From: Ruegeria sp. HKCCD8929
GTDB lineage: Bacteria; Pseudomonadota; Alphaproteobacteria; Rhodobacterales; Rhodobacteraceae
Length of the DNA: 64,000 nt
NCBI RefSeq assembly: GCF_013031405.1
Contig: NZ_WPZY01000005.1
Span: 62,001-126,000, forward strand
Reading direction: 5' to 3'
Notes under the pieces: generated by a model
The model's input: the letters and a program-made list of their open reading frames with translations, nothing else
Databases searched by the model: none
What the model was told of the DNA's origin: nothing
In this document: piece by piece, positions 45,709 to 55,532 of the stretch
Numbering within the stretch: position 1 is the first letter of the stretch
Layout of the letters: each line of letters begins with the position of its first letter
Program-made: the position numbers and the translations under genes

Positions 45709-45739
45709 TGTGATCACAGGGTTTTGGGGTGTGATCACA
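45709..45739. promoter_or_regulatory. Paired TGTGATCACA operator upstream of sucC
   Basis: Two perfect 10-bp palindromes TGTGATCACA at 45709-45718 and 45730-45739, centres exactly 21 bp apart, so on the same face of the helix. They lie 109-139 bp before the sucC ATG. The same pair with the same spacing stands before sdhC. The regulator is not known. Confidence 0.75.
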
Positions 45740-45938
45740 TAAATCATCGGCGGCGCCAAATATGATTCGATATCCGTGCGGCGCGGGAAAAAACGGCGCT
45801 ATGCATACTATTTGCGGCTTTAGCGCAAACGGAAATTTTGGGTCGGGTGAGCGGGTTACTTACGCCTGAGTGAAATCGCCGGAGTCGCGGAGATGGTCAG
45901 GGCGCCGTGCCATCACAATTCTGAGCCATGTCTCGTAC

Positions 45939-45966
45939 AAAAAAGCCGGCCCCCGAGGGAGCCGGC
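45939..45966 (-). terminator. Rho-independent terminator after mdh
   Basis: On the minus strand GCCGGC (45966-45961) and GCCGGC (45950-45945) form a stem with inner paired bases, followed by TTTTTT. It begins 24 bases after the mdh stop and separates mdh from the sucC operon. Confidence 0.8.
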
Positions 45967-45989
45967 CCAAATTCGATGCTGATCGCGGC

Positions 45990-47072
<1,083 letters not shown>

Positions 47073-47112
47073 CTAAATGGCTTGTGGAATAGGGGGTTAC
47101 GGGGCCGGTCCC

Positions 47113-47868
47113 ATGGTCGAACTCAACTTCATGTTTTTCGCCTTGGCGATCCCGGCAGTGATCTTTGCGGGCATCTCCAAGGGCGGGTTCGGCTCGGGCG
47201 TGGCCTTTGCCTCGGCCTCGATTCTGGCGCTGATTTTAGAGCCGGGACAGGCGCTTGCGCTGATGCTTCCGCTTCTCATGATCATCGACCTCGCCACTCT
47301 CCGCCCGTTCTGGAACCGCTGGAGCTGGCCTGACGCCCGCCTGCTGATCCTCGGCGGCTTGCCCGGCGTGGCGGCCGGGGCCTGGCTCTACACCGCAACC
47401 GACGCCGACCTGCTGCGCCTGCTGATCGGAGCTATTTCGCTGGGCTTCGTCCTCTGGCACCTGGCCCAGAGCAGCGGCTGGATCCGCAGCTTCGCAACGC
47501 GCCTGCCCGCCTGGGCCGGTCTCATCGCCGGGGCCGTCGCCGGCTTCACCAGCTTCGTCAGCCATGCGGGCGGACCACCCGCCGCCGTCTACCTCCTGTC
47601 GCAAAAACTCTCGAAAACCGAGTTTCAGGCCACCACCGTCCTCACCTTCTGGGCCCTCAACATCGCCAAGTTCATCCCCTACGCCTGGCTCGGCATGTTC
47701 ACCCTGCAAACCGCATGGGCCAACCTGCTGCTGGCCCCCTTTGCGCTCCTCGGCGCCTGGCTGGGCGTGCGCGCGCACTGGATGCTGTCCGAGCGCCTGT
47801 TCTTCCGCATCGCCTATATCCTGCTGACCCTGACCGGAACCAAGCTGATCTGGGACGCCCTGACCTGA
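47113..47868 (+). CDS. TauE/SafE-family (TSUP) membrane transporter
   Basis: 251 residues, about eight membrane segments. GISKGGFGSG near the N-terminus and FTSFVSHAGGPPAAVYLL in the second half are the two TSUP repeats. Such proteins move sulphur-containing or other small anions. ATG at 47113 is chosen for the typical N-terminus; ATG at 47077 is possible. Divergent from mdh. Confidence 0.87.
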   Translation: MVELNFMFFALAIPAVIFAGISKGGFGSGVAFASASILALILEPGQALALMLPLLMIIDLATLRPFWNRWSWPDARLLILGGLPGVAAGAWLYTATDADLLRLLIGAISLGFVLWHLAQSSGWIRSFATRLPAWAGLIAGAVAGFTSFVSHAGGPPAAVYLLSQKLSKTEFQATTVLTFWALNIAKFIPYAWLGMFTLQTAWANLLLAPFALLGAWLGVRAHWMLSERLFFRIAYILLTLTGTKLIWDALT

Positions 47869-47960
47869 TCCGGCCAGAGTTCCGGCGCGCGCCGCATATC
47901 TGCCCGAACACGGCCACCGAGGGACAGGGCCGCGCATGAGACGCGCGCCGGGAACGACGC

Positions 47961-48275
47961 TCAGGCGTCGTTGCCCTTCCCCGGCAGCGCCTCGGCCAGC
48001 GTCTCATAAGACTGACCTGACGCGACCAGACAGGTCACCCCATTGGGCATCGTCACGGTAATGGTCCAGGTCCCGGTCTCGTCCGAGGCAAACACCTCCA
48101 TCACCGAGCCCTGCTGCACCAGCCCGATCCCCCTACGGGTCTCGCTATAAGTCTCGGCCAGCCGCTTCAGCACCGCCTCGCGCGGGGCGCAGTTCCGCCC
48201 CTGCGCCTGCACCTGCTGCGCCGCCAGCACCATCAGCCCCAGCCCCATCGTCATCTTGAACATGGTCTTCGTCAT
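47961..48275 (-). CDS. Small secreted protein of unknown function
   Basis: 104 residues: signal peptide (FKMTMGLGLMVLAAQQVQA), then a small domain with CAPREAVLKRLAETYSE and TGTWTITVTMPNGVTCLV, two cysteines. Start at 48275 behind GAAAGGG. Its stop codon sits in the loop of a perfect hairpin AACGACGC-TCAG-GCGTCGTT (47953-47972). Conserved-looking but unnamed. Confidence 0.75.
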   Translation of the reverse strand: MTKTMFKMTMGLGLMVLAAQQVQAQGRNCAPREAVLKRLAETYSETRRGIGLVQQGSVMEVFASDETGTWTITVTMPNGVTCLVASGQSYETLAEALPGKGNDA

Positions 48276-48533
48276 GGGATTCACCCTTTCCCGCCAAGGC
48301 CGCGCCGCGCACCCCGCGATGTGTTCCAAGCGCGCTTCCCCTCCCGCTTCCCGGGGCCGCACCCGCTCTGATCCGATGAAAAAAGCCTGCCAAAAAGATG
48401 CTGACGCCCGGTTAATCCGCCGTCCGCCACCCGGCAACGCAACGGAAATGCTGCGTTGCGGCGATTTTGCGCTTGAACTTTCCGGCCAAAAATGCCCCCT
48501 TCTGCGCAACTTTATTTCCCTTGGGAGAGATTC

Positions 48534-49391
48534 ATGGATCAGCGCCTGCGCCCCTATCGCTCGGTTCTCTATATCCCCGGCTCCCGGCCGCGGGCCCTTG
48601 AAAAGGCCAGGACTCTGCCCGTGGACGCCATCATCTTCGACCTCGAGGATGCGGTGGCGGCGGATGAAAAGGACAATGCGCGCGAAACGCTCAAGGATGC
48701 ACTGGCACAGGGCGGCTATGGCGAACGGGTCAAGATCGTTCGGATCAACGGCCTGGATACGCCATGGGGACAGGCCGACGCCAAAGCCGTGCGCGACATG
48801 AATGCCGATGCGGTCCTGCTGCCCAAGGTCAACGCGGCGGCGGATGTGGATGCGCTGGCCGCGATCACCGGTGACCTGCCGATCTGGGCGATGATGGAAA
48901 CCCCAAGGGGCATGCTGAACGCGGCCCAGATCGCCGCGCATCCGCTGATGGCGGGCTTCGTCATGGGCACCAACGATCTGGCCAAGGAATTGCAGACCCG
49001 GTTCCGCCCCGACCGCCTGCCGCTGATCACCTCGCTGGGCCTGTGCCTGCTGGCCGCCAAGGCCGAAGGGCTGATCGCCATCGACGGTGTTTACAACGCC
49101 TTCAAGGATGATGAGGGGCTGGTCGCCGAATGCACCCAGGGCCGCGACATGGGCTTCGACGGCAAGACCCTGATCCACCCGGCGCAGGTCGAGATCACCA
49201 ATGCCGCCTACGCACCCTCCGAGGATGAGGTCGATCTGGCCCGCCGTCAGATCGCCGCCTTCGAAGAGACCGAGGCACAGGGGCAGGGCGTTGCCGTGGT
49301 CGACGGCAAAATCGTCGAAAACCTCCACGTTGCCTCCGCCCGCGAAATTCTGGCAAAAGCAGAGGCGATAACAGCTTTGCAAGCGGGGTAA
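48534..49391 (+). CDS. mcl2: CoA-ester lyase family protein, probably (3S)-malyl-CoA thioesterase
   Basis: HpcH/HpaI-type TIM barrel: SVLYIPGSRPRALEKA, FDLEDAV (metal Asp/Glu) and MMETPRGMLN. 285 residues, the length of the Rhodobacter Mcl2 thioesterase rather than the longer Mcl1 lyase; that choice rests on length and gene neighbours. It hydrolyses malyl-CoA to malate in the ethylmalonyl-CoA pathway. RBS GGGAGAG precedes ATG 48534. Heads a cluster that includes mesaconyl-CoA hydratase. Confidence 0.75.
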   Translation: MDQRLRPYRSVLYIPGSRPRALEKARTLPVDAIIFDLEDAVAADEKDNARETLKDALAQGGYGERVKIVRINGLDTPWGQADAKAVRDMNADAVLLPKVNAAADVDALAAITGDLPIWAMMETPRGMLNAAQIAAHPLMAGFVMGTNDLAKELQTRFRPDRLPLITSLGLCLLAAKAEGLIAIDGVYNAFKDDEGLVAECTQGRDMGFDGKTLIHPAQVEITNAAYAPSEDEVDLARRQIAAFEETEAQGQGVAVVDGKIVENLHVASAREILAKAEAITALQAG

Positions 49392-49398
49392 GCCAGCG

Positions 49399-49950
49399 AT
49401 GGGCTTTGTTCTTCTGATACTGGGCCTCGGCCTCTGGTGGGCCGCCCACCTGTTCAAACGCGTGATGCCCGAGCGGCGCGCGGCCATGGGCAACGCGGGC
49501 AAAGGGGCCGTGGCGCTGGCTCTGGTGGCCTCGATTGTCCTGATGGTGATCGGCTACCGCATGACCGATTACATCCATGTCTGGGCGCTGCCCGCCTTCG
49601 TCGTCCACATCAACAACACGCTGGTGCTGATCGCCATCTGGATGATGAGCCCCGCAGGCCAGAAGGGCTTGCTTCTGAACAAGATGCGCCATCCGATGCT
49701 GGCCGGGTTCAAGCTCTGGGCCCTTGCGCACCTGCTGGTCAACGGGGATCTGTCCTCAATTGTCCTCTTTGGCGGGCTGCTGGCCTGGGCGGTCACCGAG
49801 GTCATCGTGATCAACCGCGCGGAACCCGACTGGACCCCGGGCGAACCCGGCACGCTGGGCAAGGACGCGATGTTCTTTGTCGCCTCCATCGTGCTGCTGG
49901 TCGTGATCGGCTATATCCACGGGCTGGTCGGCCCCTCTCCGTTCCCCTGA
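49399..49950 (+). CDS. NnrU-like integral membrane protein
   Basis: 183 residues, about five membrane segments; the N-terminus (LGLWWAAHLFKRVMPERRA) and HPMLAGFKLWALAHLLVNGD are typical of NnrU, named from denitrifiers but without known biochemistry. No denitrification gene is near. Seven bases after mcl2, so co-transcribed. Confidence 0.85.
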   Translation: MGFVLLILGLGLWWAAHLFKRVMPERRAAMGNAGKGAVALALVASIVLMVIGYRMTDYIHVWALPAFVVHINNTLVLIAIWMMSPAGQKGLLLNKMRHPMLAGFKLWALAHLLVNGDLSSIVLFGGLLAWAVTEVIVINRAEPDWTPGEPGTLGKDAMFFVASIVLLVVIGYIHGLVGPSPFP

Positions 49951-49965
49951 TAAGGACCTGATTTT

Positions 49966-50172
49966 ATGGCGAAACTCTACCGTCTTCTGACCGAAGAGGA
50001 CACGTCGGCCTTCTGCCACAAGGTCTCGGATGCGCTGGCCAAGGGGTGGGAGCTTTATGGCTCGCCCTCCTACGCCTATGACGCAAACGGTGCCGTGATG
50101 CGCTGCGCGCAGGCCGTGACCAAAGAGGTTCAGGCCGACTATTCCCCCGACATGAAGCTGGGACAGCAATAA
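49966..50172 (+). CDS. DUF1737 small protein
   Basis: 68 residues: LYRLLTEEDTSAFCHKVSDALAKGWELYGSP is the DUF1737 pattern. Last base shared with the start of the mesaconyl-CoA hydratase gene (TAATG). Function unknown. Confidence 0.85.
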   Translation: MAKLYRLLTEEDTSAFCHKVSDALAKGWELYGSPSYAYDANGAVMRCAQAVTKEVQADYSPDMKLGQQ

Positions 50173-51200
50173 TGGCAAAAACCAATCCGGGCCGCTTTTT
50201 CGAGGATTACACGGTCGGCCAGATCCTGACGCATGCGGTGCCGCGCACCGTCTCGGGCGGCGAACGCGCGCTCTATCACGCGCTCTACCCGGCCCGGCAC
50301 GCGCTCTATTCCTCGGACGCCTTCGCGCAGTCTTGCGGTCTGCCGCAAAGCCCGATCGATGATCTGGCCGCGTTCCACGTGGTCTTCGGCAAGACCGTCC
50401 CGGATATCTCGCTGAACGCGGTGGCCAATCTCGGCTATGCCGAGGGCCGCTGGCTGAAGCCGGTCTATCTCGGTAACACGCTGCGCTCGGAATCCGAGGT
50501 GATCGGGCTCAAGCAGAACTCCAACGGCAAGACCGGCGTGGTCTGGGTCCGCACCCGCGGCCTGAACCAGCGCGGCGAAACCGTGATGGAGTACGTCCGC
50601 TGGGTGATGGTGCGCAAAGCCAACCTCGACGCCCCCGCGCCCGAAACGGTGGTGCCGGATCTGGCCAAGGTGGTTGCCGCCGACCAACTGGTGATCCCCG
50701 AGGGGCTGGATTTCTCCAACTACGATTTTGCGCTGGCGGGCGAACCGCACCGCTGGGGCGATTACGAGATCGGCGAAAAGATCGACCATGTCGATGGCGT
50801 GACCATCGAAGAGGCCGAGCACATGATCGCTACCCGCCTCTGGCAGAACACCGCCAAGGTGCATTTCGACCTGACCTTCCGCCCCGACGGGCGACTGATC
50901 TATGGCGGCCACGTGATCTCGATGGCCCGCGCGCTCAGCTTCAACGGGCTGGCCAACGCTCAGATGATCGTCGGTCTGAATGGCGGTGCCCATGCCAACC
51001 CCTGCTTTGCCGGCGACACGGTGAAAGCCTGGACCGAAGTTCTGGACAAGGCCGACACCTCCGCTCCCGGCGTCGGCGCTGTCCGTTTGCGTCTGGTGGC
51101 CACCAAGGGCGATGTACAATTCGGACTCCGGACCGATGAAGGCAAGTACAAACCGGACGTTTTGCTGGATCTCGACTACTGGGCGCTGATGCCGCTCTGA
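50172..51200 (+). CDS. mch: Mesaconyl-CoA hydratase
   Basis: 342 residues with two hot-dog folds, MaoC-like, the size and N-terminus (GRFFEDYTVGQILTHAVPRT) of mesaconyl-(C1)-CoA hydratase, which makes beta-methylmalyl-CoA in the ethylmalonyl-CoA pathway. The pairing with the malyl-CoA enzyme in one cluster supports this. Coupled to DUF1737. Confidence 0.9.
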   Translation: MAKTNPGRFFEDYTVGQILTHAVPRTVSGGERALYHALYPARHALYSSDAFAQSCGLPQSPIDDLAAFHVVFGKTVPDISLNAVANLGYAEGRWLKPVYLGNTLRSESEVIGLKQNSNGKTGVVWVRTRGLNQRGETVMEYVRWVMVRKANLDAPAPETVVPDLAKVVAADQLVIPEGLDFSNYDFALAGEPHRWGDYEIGEKIDHVDGVTIEEAEHMIATRLWQNTAKVHFDLTFRPDGRLIYGGHVISMARALSFNGLANAQMIVGLNGGAHANPCFAGDTVKAWTEVLDKADTSAPGVGAVRLRLVATKGDVQFGLRTDEGKYKPDVLLDLDYWALMPL

Positions 51201-51251
51201 TCGCGAGCGGGCAGCCTTGCCAGACCGCCGCGACTGCGTTTTGATGGCGCA

Positions 51252-51668
51252 ATGATCCGCACTCTTGCTCTTGTCACGATGCTGGCGGCAGAGTCCGCCA
51301 GCGCCCAGACGCCTTGCCCCGCCGAGGGCGGCCAGACCTTTGCCCTGTTCGAAACGGCCAAGCTGGATTTCCTGAAAGGCGACTACAAATCCTTTCACGC
51401 CCACATCGCCACCCTCATCTCCGGCACGGATTATGAGAAGCTTTTCAACCCCTTGATCCTTGGAGCGCCGGACGGATTCTCCGGCTGCACGACCGTGCTG
51501 CAACGGGTCGAGACCGGTGGAATGGTGCAGGAACTGGTCCTCTACGAGCTTCCGAACGGCGTCCCGCTCGGCCTCTACCTGCTCGCCGCACCGGTCCGCG
51601 GAGAGCTGTCATTCCTGTCGTTTCAGTTCTCGACCAGTATCGGCGACGTCCTGGACGAGCTGCGCTAG
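51252..51668 (+). CDS. Secreted protein of unknown function
   Basis: 138 residues: signal peptide (RTLALVTMLAAESASAQ), then a soluble domain with two cysteines (Cys after QTP and in FSGCTT). It ends in an aromatic/hydrophobic stretch (LSFLSFQFSTSIG). ATG at 51252. No family recognised. Confidence 0.72.
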   Translation: MIRTLALVTMLAAESASAQTPCPAEGGQTFALFETAKLDFLKGDYKSFHAHIATLISGTDYEKLFNPLILGAPDGFSGCTTVLQRVETGGMVQELVLYELPNGVPLGLYLLAAPVRGELSFLSFQFSTSIGDVLDELR

Positions 51669-51727
51669 GCCCATCCGTTCACGCCTTCGCGATGGGACAA
51701 ATCACCCAACCACGCTAAACTGCGCTC

Positions 51728-52387
51728 ATGCGCAATTTGCTCTCGCTCCTCGCCACATTCGCCACGGGTCCTGTTCTGGCCTGCGACCTCGCGCTCGCGC
51801 TGGCGGTTGACGTGTCCGGCTCGGTCGATTCACGCGAGTACCGGATCCAGATGGACGGCCTCGCCGCCGGGCTGCGCGACCCCATCGTGTCCGAGGCGCT
51901 GGTGCGCGGGCAGGCGCAGCTTATGCTGGTGCAATGGACCGGTGCCTCACGCCAGCAGGTGACCATCCCCTGGACCCGGATCGACAGTTTCGACGCGCTG
52001 GAGACCTTTGCCGCAACGGTCGCGGAGGACCCGCGCGTTTGGCGCAACTTCTCGACGGCCATCGGCGAGGCCCTTGAAACCACGATGGGTGCCTTCGACA
52101 CGGTGGCCGATTGCAAGCGGCATCTGATCGACCTGTCAGGTGACGGGATCTCGAACGAGGGGGTCGAGCCTGTCCAACTCCACCGCGATTTGCGGGCACG
52201 CGGCATCACGGTGAACGCCATCGCCATCGAGGAGAGCGAGCCCGACCTGACCGCCTATTTCTTTGAAAACGTCATCGTTGGTGAGGGGGCCTTTGTCGTG
52301 TCCGCTTCGGGTTTTCTCGACTATCCCGAGCGCATCCGAAAAAAATTGCTGCGCGAGGTCACGCAGCAAACGGCGAGCCTGAAATGA
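51728..52387 (+). CDS. DUF1194 secreted von Willebrand factor A-like protein
   Basis: 219 residues: signal peptide ending near LAC, then ALALAVDVSGSVDSREY, a MIDAS metal motif D-x-S-x-S, and later DLSGDGISNEG, as in DUF1194 proteins. Probably periplasmic and divalent-metal dependent. Partner unknown. Faces into the sdh promoter region. Confidence 0.86.
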   Translation: MRNLLSLLATFATGPVLACDLALALAVDVSGSVDSREYRIQMDGLAAGLRDPIVSEALVRGQAQLMLVQWTGASRQQVTIPWTRIDSFDALETFAATVAEDPRVWRNFSTAIGEALETTMGAFDTVADCKRHLIDLSGDGISNEGVEPVQLHRDLRARGITVNAIAIEESEPDLTAYFFENVIVGEGAFVVSASGFLDYPERIRKKLLREVTQQTASLK

Positions 52388-52401
52388 GGTCTCAAAGGAT
52401 T

Positions 52402-52489
52402 CGTGATCACAAGCTGGGGCCGTTGATATCGCTCACATTCCCGCGCTGATTGCCTGTTTGTGATCACACTGTTTCGCGCCGTGATCACA
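52402..52489. promoter_or_regulatory. Three TGTGATCACA-like palindromes upstream of sdhC
   Basis: CGTGATCACA at 52402-52411, TGTGATCACA at 52459-52468 and CGTGATCACA at 52480-52489. The last two are 21 bp apart centre to centre and end 115 bp before the sdhC ATG, nearly the geometry seen before sucC. Confidence 0.75.
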
Positions 52490-52603
52490 AACACCTGCAA
52501 ACTGCCACTTTAGGCCAAATTTCGCGTTTATTTGCAATTGCAGCACGTGACACATCCGGAAAATACGGTAAAAACTTCCTCAGCCAACCGGAAAGGAGCC
52601 ACC

Positions 52604-52990
52604 ATGGCCGATGTCAATCGGGGCAATCGCCCGCTTTCGCCGCATTTGACGATCTATCGTCCGCAGCTGACTTCCGTCACGTCGATCCTTACCCGGATCA
52701 CCGGAAACGCCCTGATCGTGGCGGCACTGCTGATCGTCTGGTGGTTTCTCGCCGCTGCGACCTCGGCTGAGTATTACGCGGTGGCGAACGGGGTGATCAC
52801 CTCGCTCTTCGGCGATCTGATCATGGCGCTATCACTCTGGGGGCTGTGGTATCACACGCTGGCCGGTGTGCGTCACCTGATCTGGGACAACGCCATGGGC
52901 CTCGACATCCCGACCGCTGAAAAGCTCGGTTGGGCCGTGGTTGCCGGTTCGGTCGTCTTGACCATCCTGACCCTGCTGATTATCCAGTAA
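52604..52990 (+). CDS. sdhC: Succinate dehydrogenase cytochrome b556 subunit SdhC
   Basis: Membrane anchor of complex II. RPLSPHLTIYRPQLTSVTSI is the SdhC N-terminal signature, and His84/His91 (HTLAGVRH) lie at the heme b site. 128 residues, three membrane helices. RBS AAAGGAG, ATG at 52604. Confidence 0.95.
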   Translation: MADVNRGNRPLSPHLTIYRPQLTSVTSILTRITGNALIVAALLIVWWFLAAATSAEYYAVANGVITSLFGDLIMALSLWGLWYHTLAGVRHLIWDNAMGLDIPTAEKLGWAVVAGSVVLTILTLLIIQ

Positions 52991-53002
52991 CGGAGGCCCA
53001 AG

Positions 53003-53374
53003 ATGCGTTATCTCACCGACCGCAAGCGCGCCGTTGGCATGGGCTCGGCCAAGACCGGAACCGCACATTTCTGGGCCATGAAGGTCAGCGCGGTGGCTCT
53101 GCTGATCCTCATCCCGCTTTTCGTCTTCACCTTCGGTCCGATGCTGGGCCAGCCGCATGAGGCCGTGGTGGCCTATTTCGCGCGACCCTTCCCGGCGATC
53201 GTTGCCGCGCTGACGCTGGCCGTCGGCTTCAAACATTTCGCAGACGGCGCCCAGGTGCTGATCGAGGACTATGTGCATGGTCTCATGCAGAAGATCCTGA
53301 TCATCCTGGTGATCTGCCTTTCCTATGCCGCTGCCGCGACCGGCCTTTTTGCCATCGCGCGCATCGCACTCTAA
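53003..53374 (+). CDS. sdhD: Succinate dehydrogenase membrane anchor SdhD
   Basis: 123 residues with three membrane helices; [21 protein letters not shown] and [19 protein letters not shown] are typical of alphaproteobacterial SdhD and carry the likely heme and quinone-site residues. RBS CGGAGG. 12 bp after sdhC. Confidence 0.94.
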   Translation: MRYLTDRKRAVGMGSAKTGTAHFWAMKVSAVALLILIPLFVFTFGPMLGQPHEAVVAYFARPFPAIVAALTLAVGFKHFADGAQVLIEDYVHGLMQKILIILVICLSYAAAATGLFAIARIAL

Positions 53375-53391
53375 GACCGGAGCTGAAAGAC

Positions 53392-55197
53392 ATGGCTGCT
53401 TACGAATACGAAACGCATGAATATGACGTGGTCGTTGTCGGCGCCGGTGGCGCCGGTCTGCGCGCCACCCTCGGCATGGCCGAGCAGGGGCTGCGCACCG
53501 CTTGCGTGACCAAGGTGTTCCCGACCCGCTCACACACCGTGGCCGCACAGGGCGGAATCGCAGCATCCTTGGGCAACATGGGCCCCGACAGTTGGCAGTG
53601 GCACATGTATGACACCGTCAAGGGTTCCGACTGGCTGGGCGATACGGACGCGATGGAGTACCTCGCGCGCGAGGCGCCCAAGGCGGTTTACGAGCTGGAG
53701 CACTATGGCGTGCCGTTTTCGCGCACGGAAGAGGGCAAGATCTATCAGCGCCCCTTCGGCGGCCACACCACCGAGTTCGGCGAAGGCCCCGCGGTGCAGC
53801 GTACCTGCGCCGCCGCCGACCGGACCGGTCACGCCATCCTGCACACGCTTTATGGCCAGTCGCTGAAAAATAACGCCGAATTCTACATCGAGTATTTCGC
53901 CATCGACCTGATCATGTCCGATGATGGGCAATGTCAGGGCGTCGTCTGCTGGAAGCTGGACGACGGCACCATGCATGTCTTCAACGCCAAGATGGTGGTG
54001 TTGGCGACCGGCGGCTATGGCCGGGCCTATTTCAGCGCCACTTCGGCCCATACCTGCACCGGCGACGGTGGCGGCATGGTGGCTCGCGCCGGACTGGCCC
54101 TGCAGGACATGGAATTCGTTCAGTTCCACCCGACCGGCATCTACGGCTCGGGCTGTCTGATAACCGAAGGCGCGCGGGGCGAAGGTGGCTATCTCACCAA
54201 CTCCGAAGGTGAGCGGTTCATGGAGCGCTATGCGCCACAGTACAAGGACCTCGCGCCGCGCGACTATGTCTCGCGCTCCATGACCATGGAAATCCGCGAA
54301 GGTCGGGGTGTGGGCAAGGAAGGGGATCATATCCACCTCAACCTCAGCCACCTGCCGGCCGAAGCGCTGGCGGAGCGCCTGCCGGGCATTTCCGAGTCGG
54401 CCAAAATCTTTGCCGGTGTGGACGTCACCAAGGAACCGATCCCGGTTCTGCCCACCGTGCACTACAACATGGGCGGCGTGCCGACGAACTATTGGGGCGA
54501 GGTGCTGAACCCCACCGCAGACGACCCGACCGCCGTTGTGCCCGGCCTGATGGCCGTGGGTGAGGCGGGCTGCGCCTCGGTGCATGGGGCGAACCGTCTG
54601 GGCTCGAACTCGCTCATCGACCTCGTGGTGTTTGGGCGTGCCGCCGCGATCCGCGCCGGTAAGGTCGTGGACTCCGAAGCCGCCAACCCGGTGCTGAATC
54701 AGGATTCGGTCGACAAGGCCTTCGACCGGTTTGATGATATTCGCAACGCCAGCGGTTCGATTCCGACTGCCGATCTGCGGCTGGAAATGCAGAAGACCAT
54801 GCAGGCCGACGCCGCCGTCTTCCGCACCGGCAAGACCATGGCCGACGGTGTCGAGAAGATGACCGCGATTGCGGCCAAGATGGACGACCTGAAGGTCACC
54901 GACCGCACGCTGGTCTGGAATTCCGACCTGATGGAGACCCTGGAACTGGCCAACCTGATGCCCAATGCGCTGGCCACCATTGTCGGCGCCGAGGCACGCA
55001 AGGAATCCCGTGGCGCCCATGCGCATGAGGATTTCACTGAGCGCGATGACGAGAACTGGCGTGTGCACACCGTCAGCCGTGTCGAGGGCAACAAGGTCGA
55101 TCTCAGCTATCGCCCGGTGATCGTCGATCCGCTGACCACAGAGAAACAGGGTGGCATCAGCCTCAAGAAAATCGCCCCGAAGGCGCGGACGTTCTGA
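53392..55197 (+). CDS. sdhA: Succinate dehydrogenase flavoprotein subunit SdhA
   Basis: Oxidises succinate to fumarate. FAD motif GAGGAG (residues 17-22), covalent-FAD His48 in [10 protein letters not shown], and [11 protein letters not shown] with the catalytic region downstream. 601 residues, full length. The stop shares its last base with the start of a lipoprotein gene (TGATG). Confidence 0.97.
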   Translation: MAAYEYETHEYDVVVVGAGGAGLRATLGMAEQGLRTACVTKVFPTRSHTVAAQGGIAASLGNMGPDSWQWHMYDTVKGSDWLGDTDAMEYLAREAPKAVYELEHYGVPFSRTEEGKIYQRPFGGHTTEFGEGPAVQRTCAAADRTGHAILHTLYGQSLKNNAEFYIEYFAIDLIMSDDGQCQGVVCWKLDDGTMHVFNAKMVVLATGGYGRAYFSATSAHTCTGDGGGMVARAGLALQDMEFVQFHPTGIYGSGCLITEGARGEGGYLTNSEGERFMERYAPQYKDLAPRDYVSRSMTMEIREGRGVGKEGDHIHLNLSHLPAEALAERLPGISESAKIFAGVDVTKEPIPVLPTVHYNMGGVPTNYWGEVLNPTADDPTAVVPGLMAVGEAGCASVHGANRLGSNSLIDLVVFGRAAAIRAGKVVDSEAANPVLNQDSVDKAFDRFDDIRNASGSIPTADLRLEMQKTMQADAAVFRTGKTMADGVEKMTAIAAKMDDLKVTDRTLVWNSDLMETLELANLMPNALATIVGAEARKESRGAHAHEDFTERDDENWRVHTVSRVEGNKVDLSYRPVIVDPLTTEKQGGISLKKIAPKARTF

Positions 55198-55517
55198 TGC
55201 GGATTGCTCGGGCTCTGATCGTCCCGGCACTGTTGGCAGGTTGCACAGCCGCCAATGATGCGGCGGATGTGATTGCGCGCGAAAGGGCCAAATCGGTGGT
55301 CAACGGTGTGGTCGCCGACAGGTTTCCGGGCCTGAATTCAGCGCCGATCACCGACTGCATCATCGACGCGGCTTCGGCCGGAGAAATCGTTCAGATCGCC
55401 GGGGCATCCGTGACCGGCGTAACTCAATCCACGGTGGAACAAGTGGTGGAGATATCCAGCCGCCCCGAGGCCGTACAATGTATTGCTGAAAACAGCATTG
55501 CCCTGCTGGGCGGCTGA
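55197..55517 (+). CDS. Lipoprotein of unknown function between sdhA and sdhB
   Basis: 106 residues: lipobox LLAGC (Cys16), then a helical domain with two cysteines (TDCIIDAA, AVQCIAEN) and the stretch VTGVTQSTVEQVVEISSRPE. Shares one base with sdhA (TGATG) and stands 15 bp before sdhB, so it is translated with complex II. No known family; not a standard Sdh subunit or assembly factor. Confidence 0.78.
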   Translation: MRIARALIVPALLAGCTAANDAADVIARERAKSVVNGVVADRFPGLNSAPITDCIIDAASAGEIVQIAGASVTGVTQSTVEQVVEISSRPEAVQCIAENSIALLGG

Positions 55518-55532
55518 GAAGGAGTAGACGAG

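Larger units (their letters stand above)
45601..45989. other. Regulatory interval between sucC and mdh
   Basis: 389 bp between the sucC start and the mdh stop. It holds the sucC leader and paired operator (45709-45739), then AT-richer sequence without a gene, and at its mdh end the mdh terminator (45939-45966). I see no small gene in it. Confidence 0.8.

Noticed and set aside
52792-52801. GGTGATCACC inside sdhC, similar to the TCA operator core
   Set aside because: It lacks the outer T/A pair of TGTGATCACA, is within coding sequence and has no partner at 21 bp.
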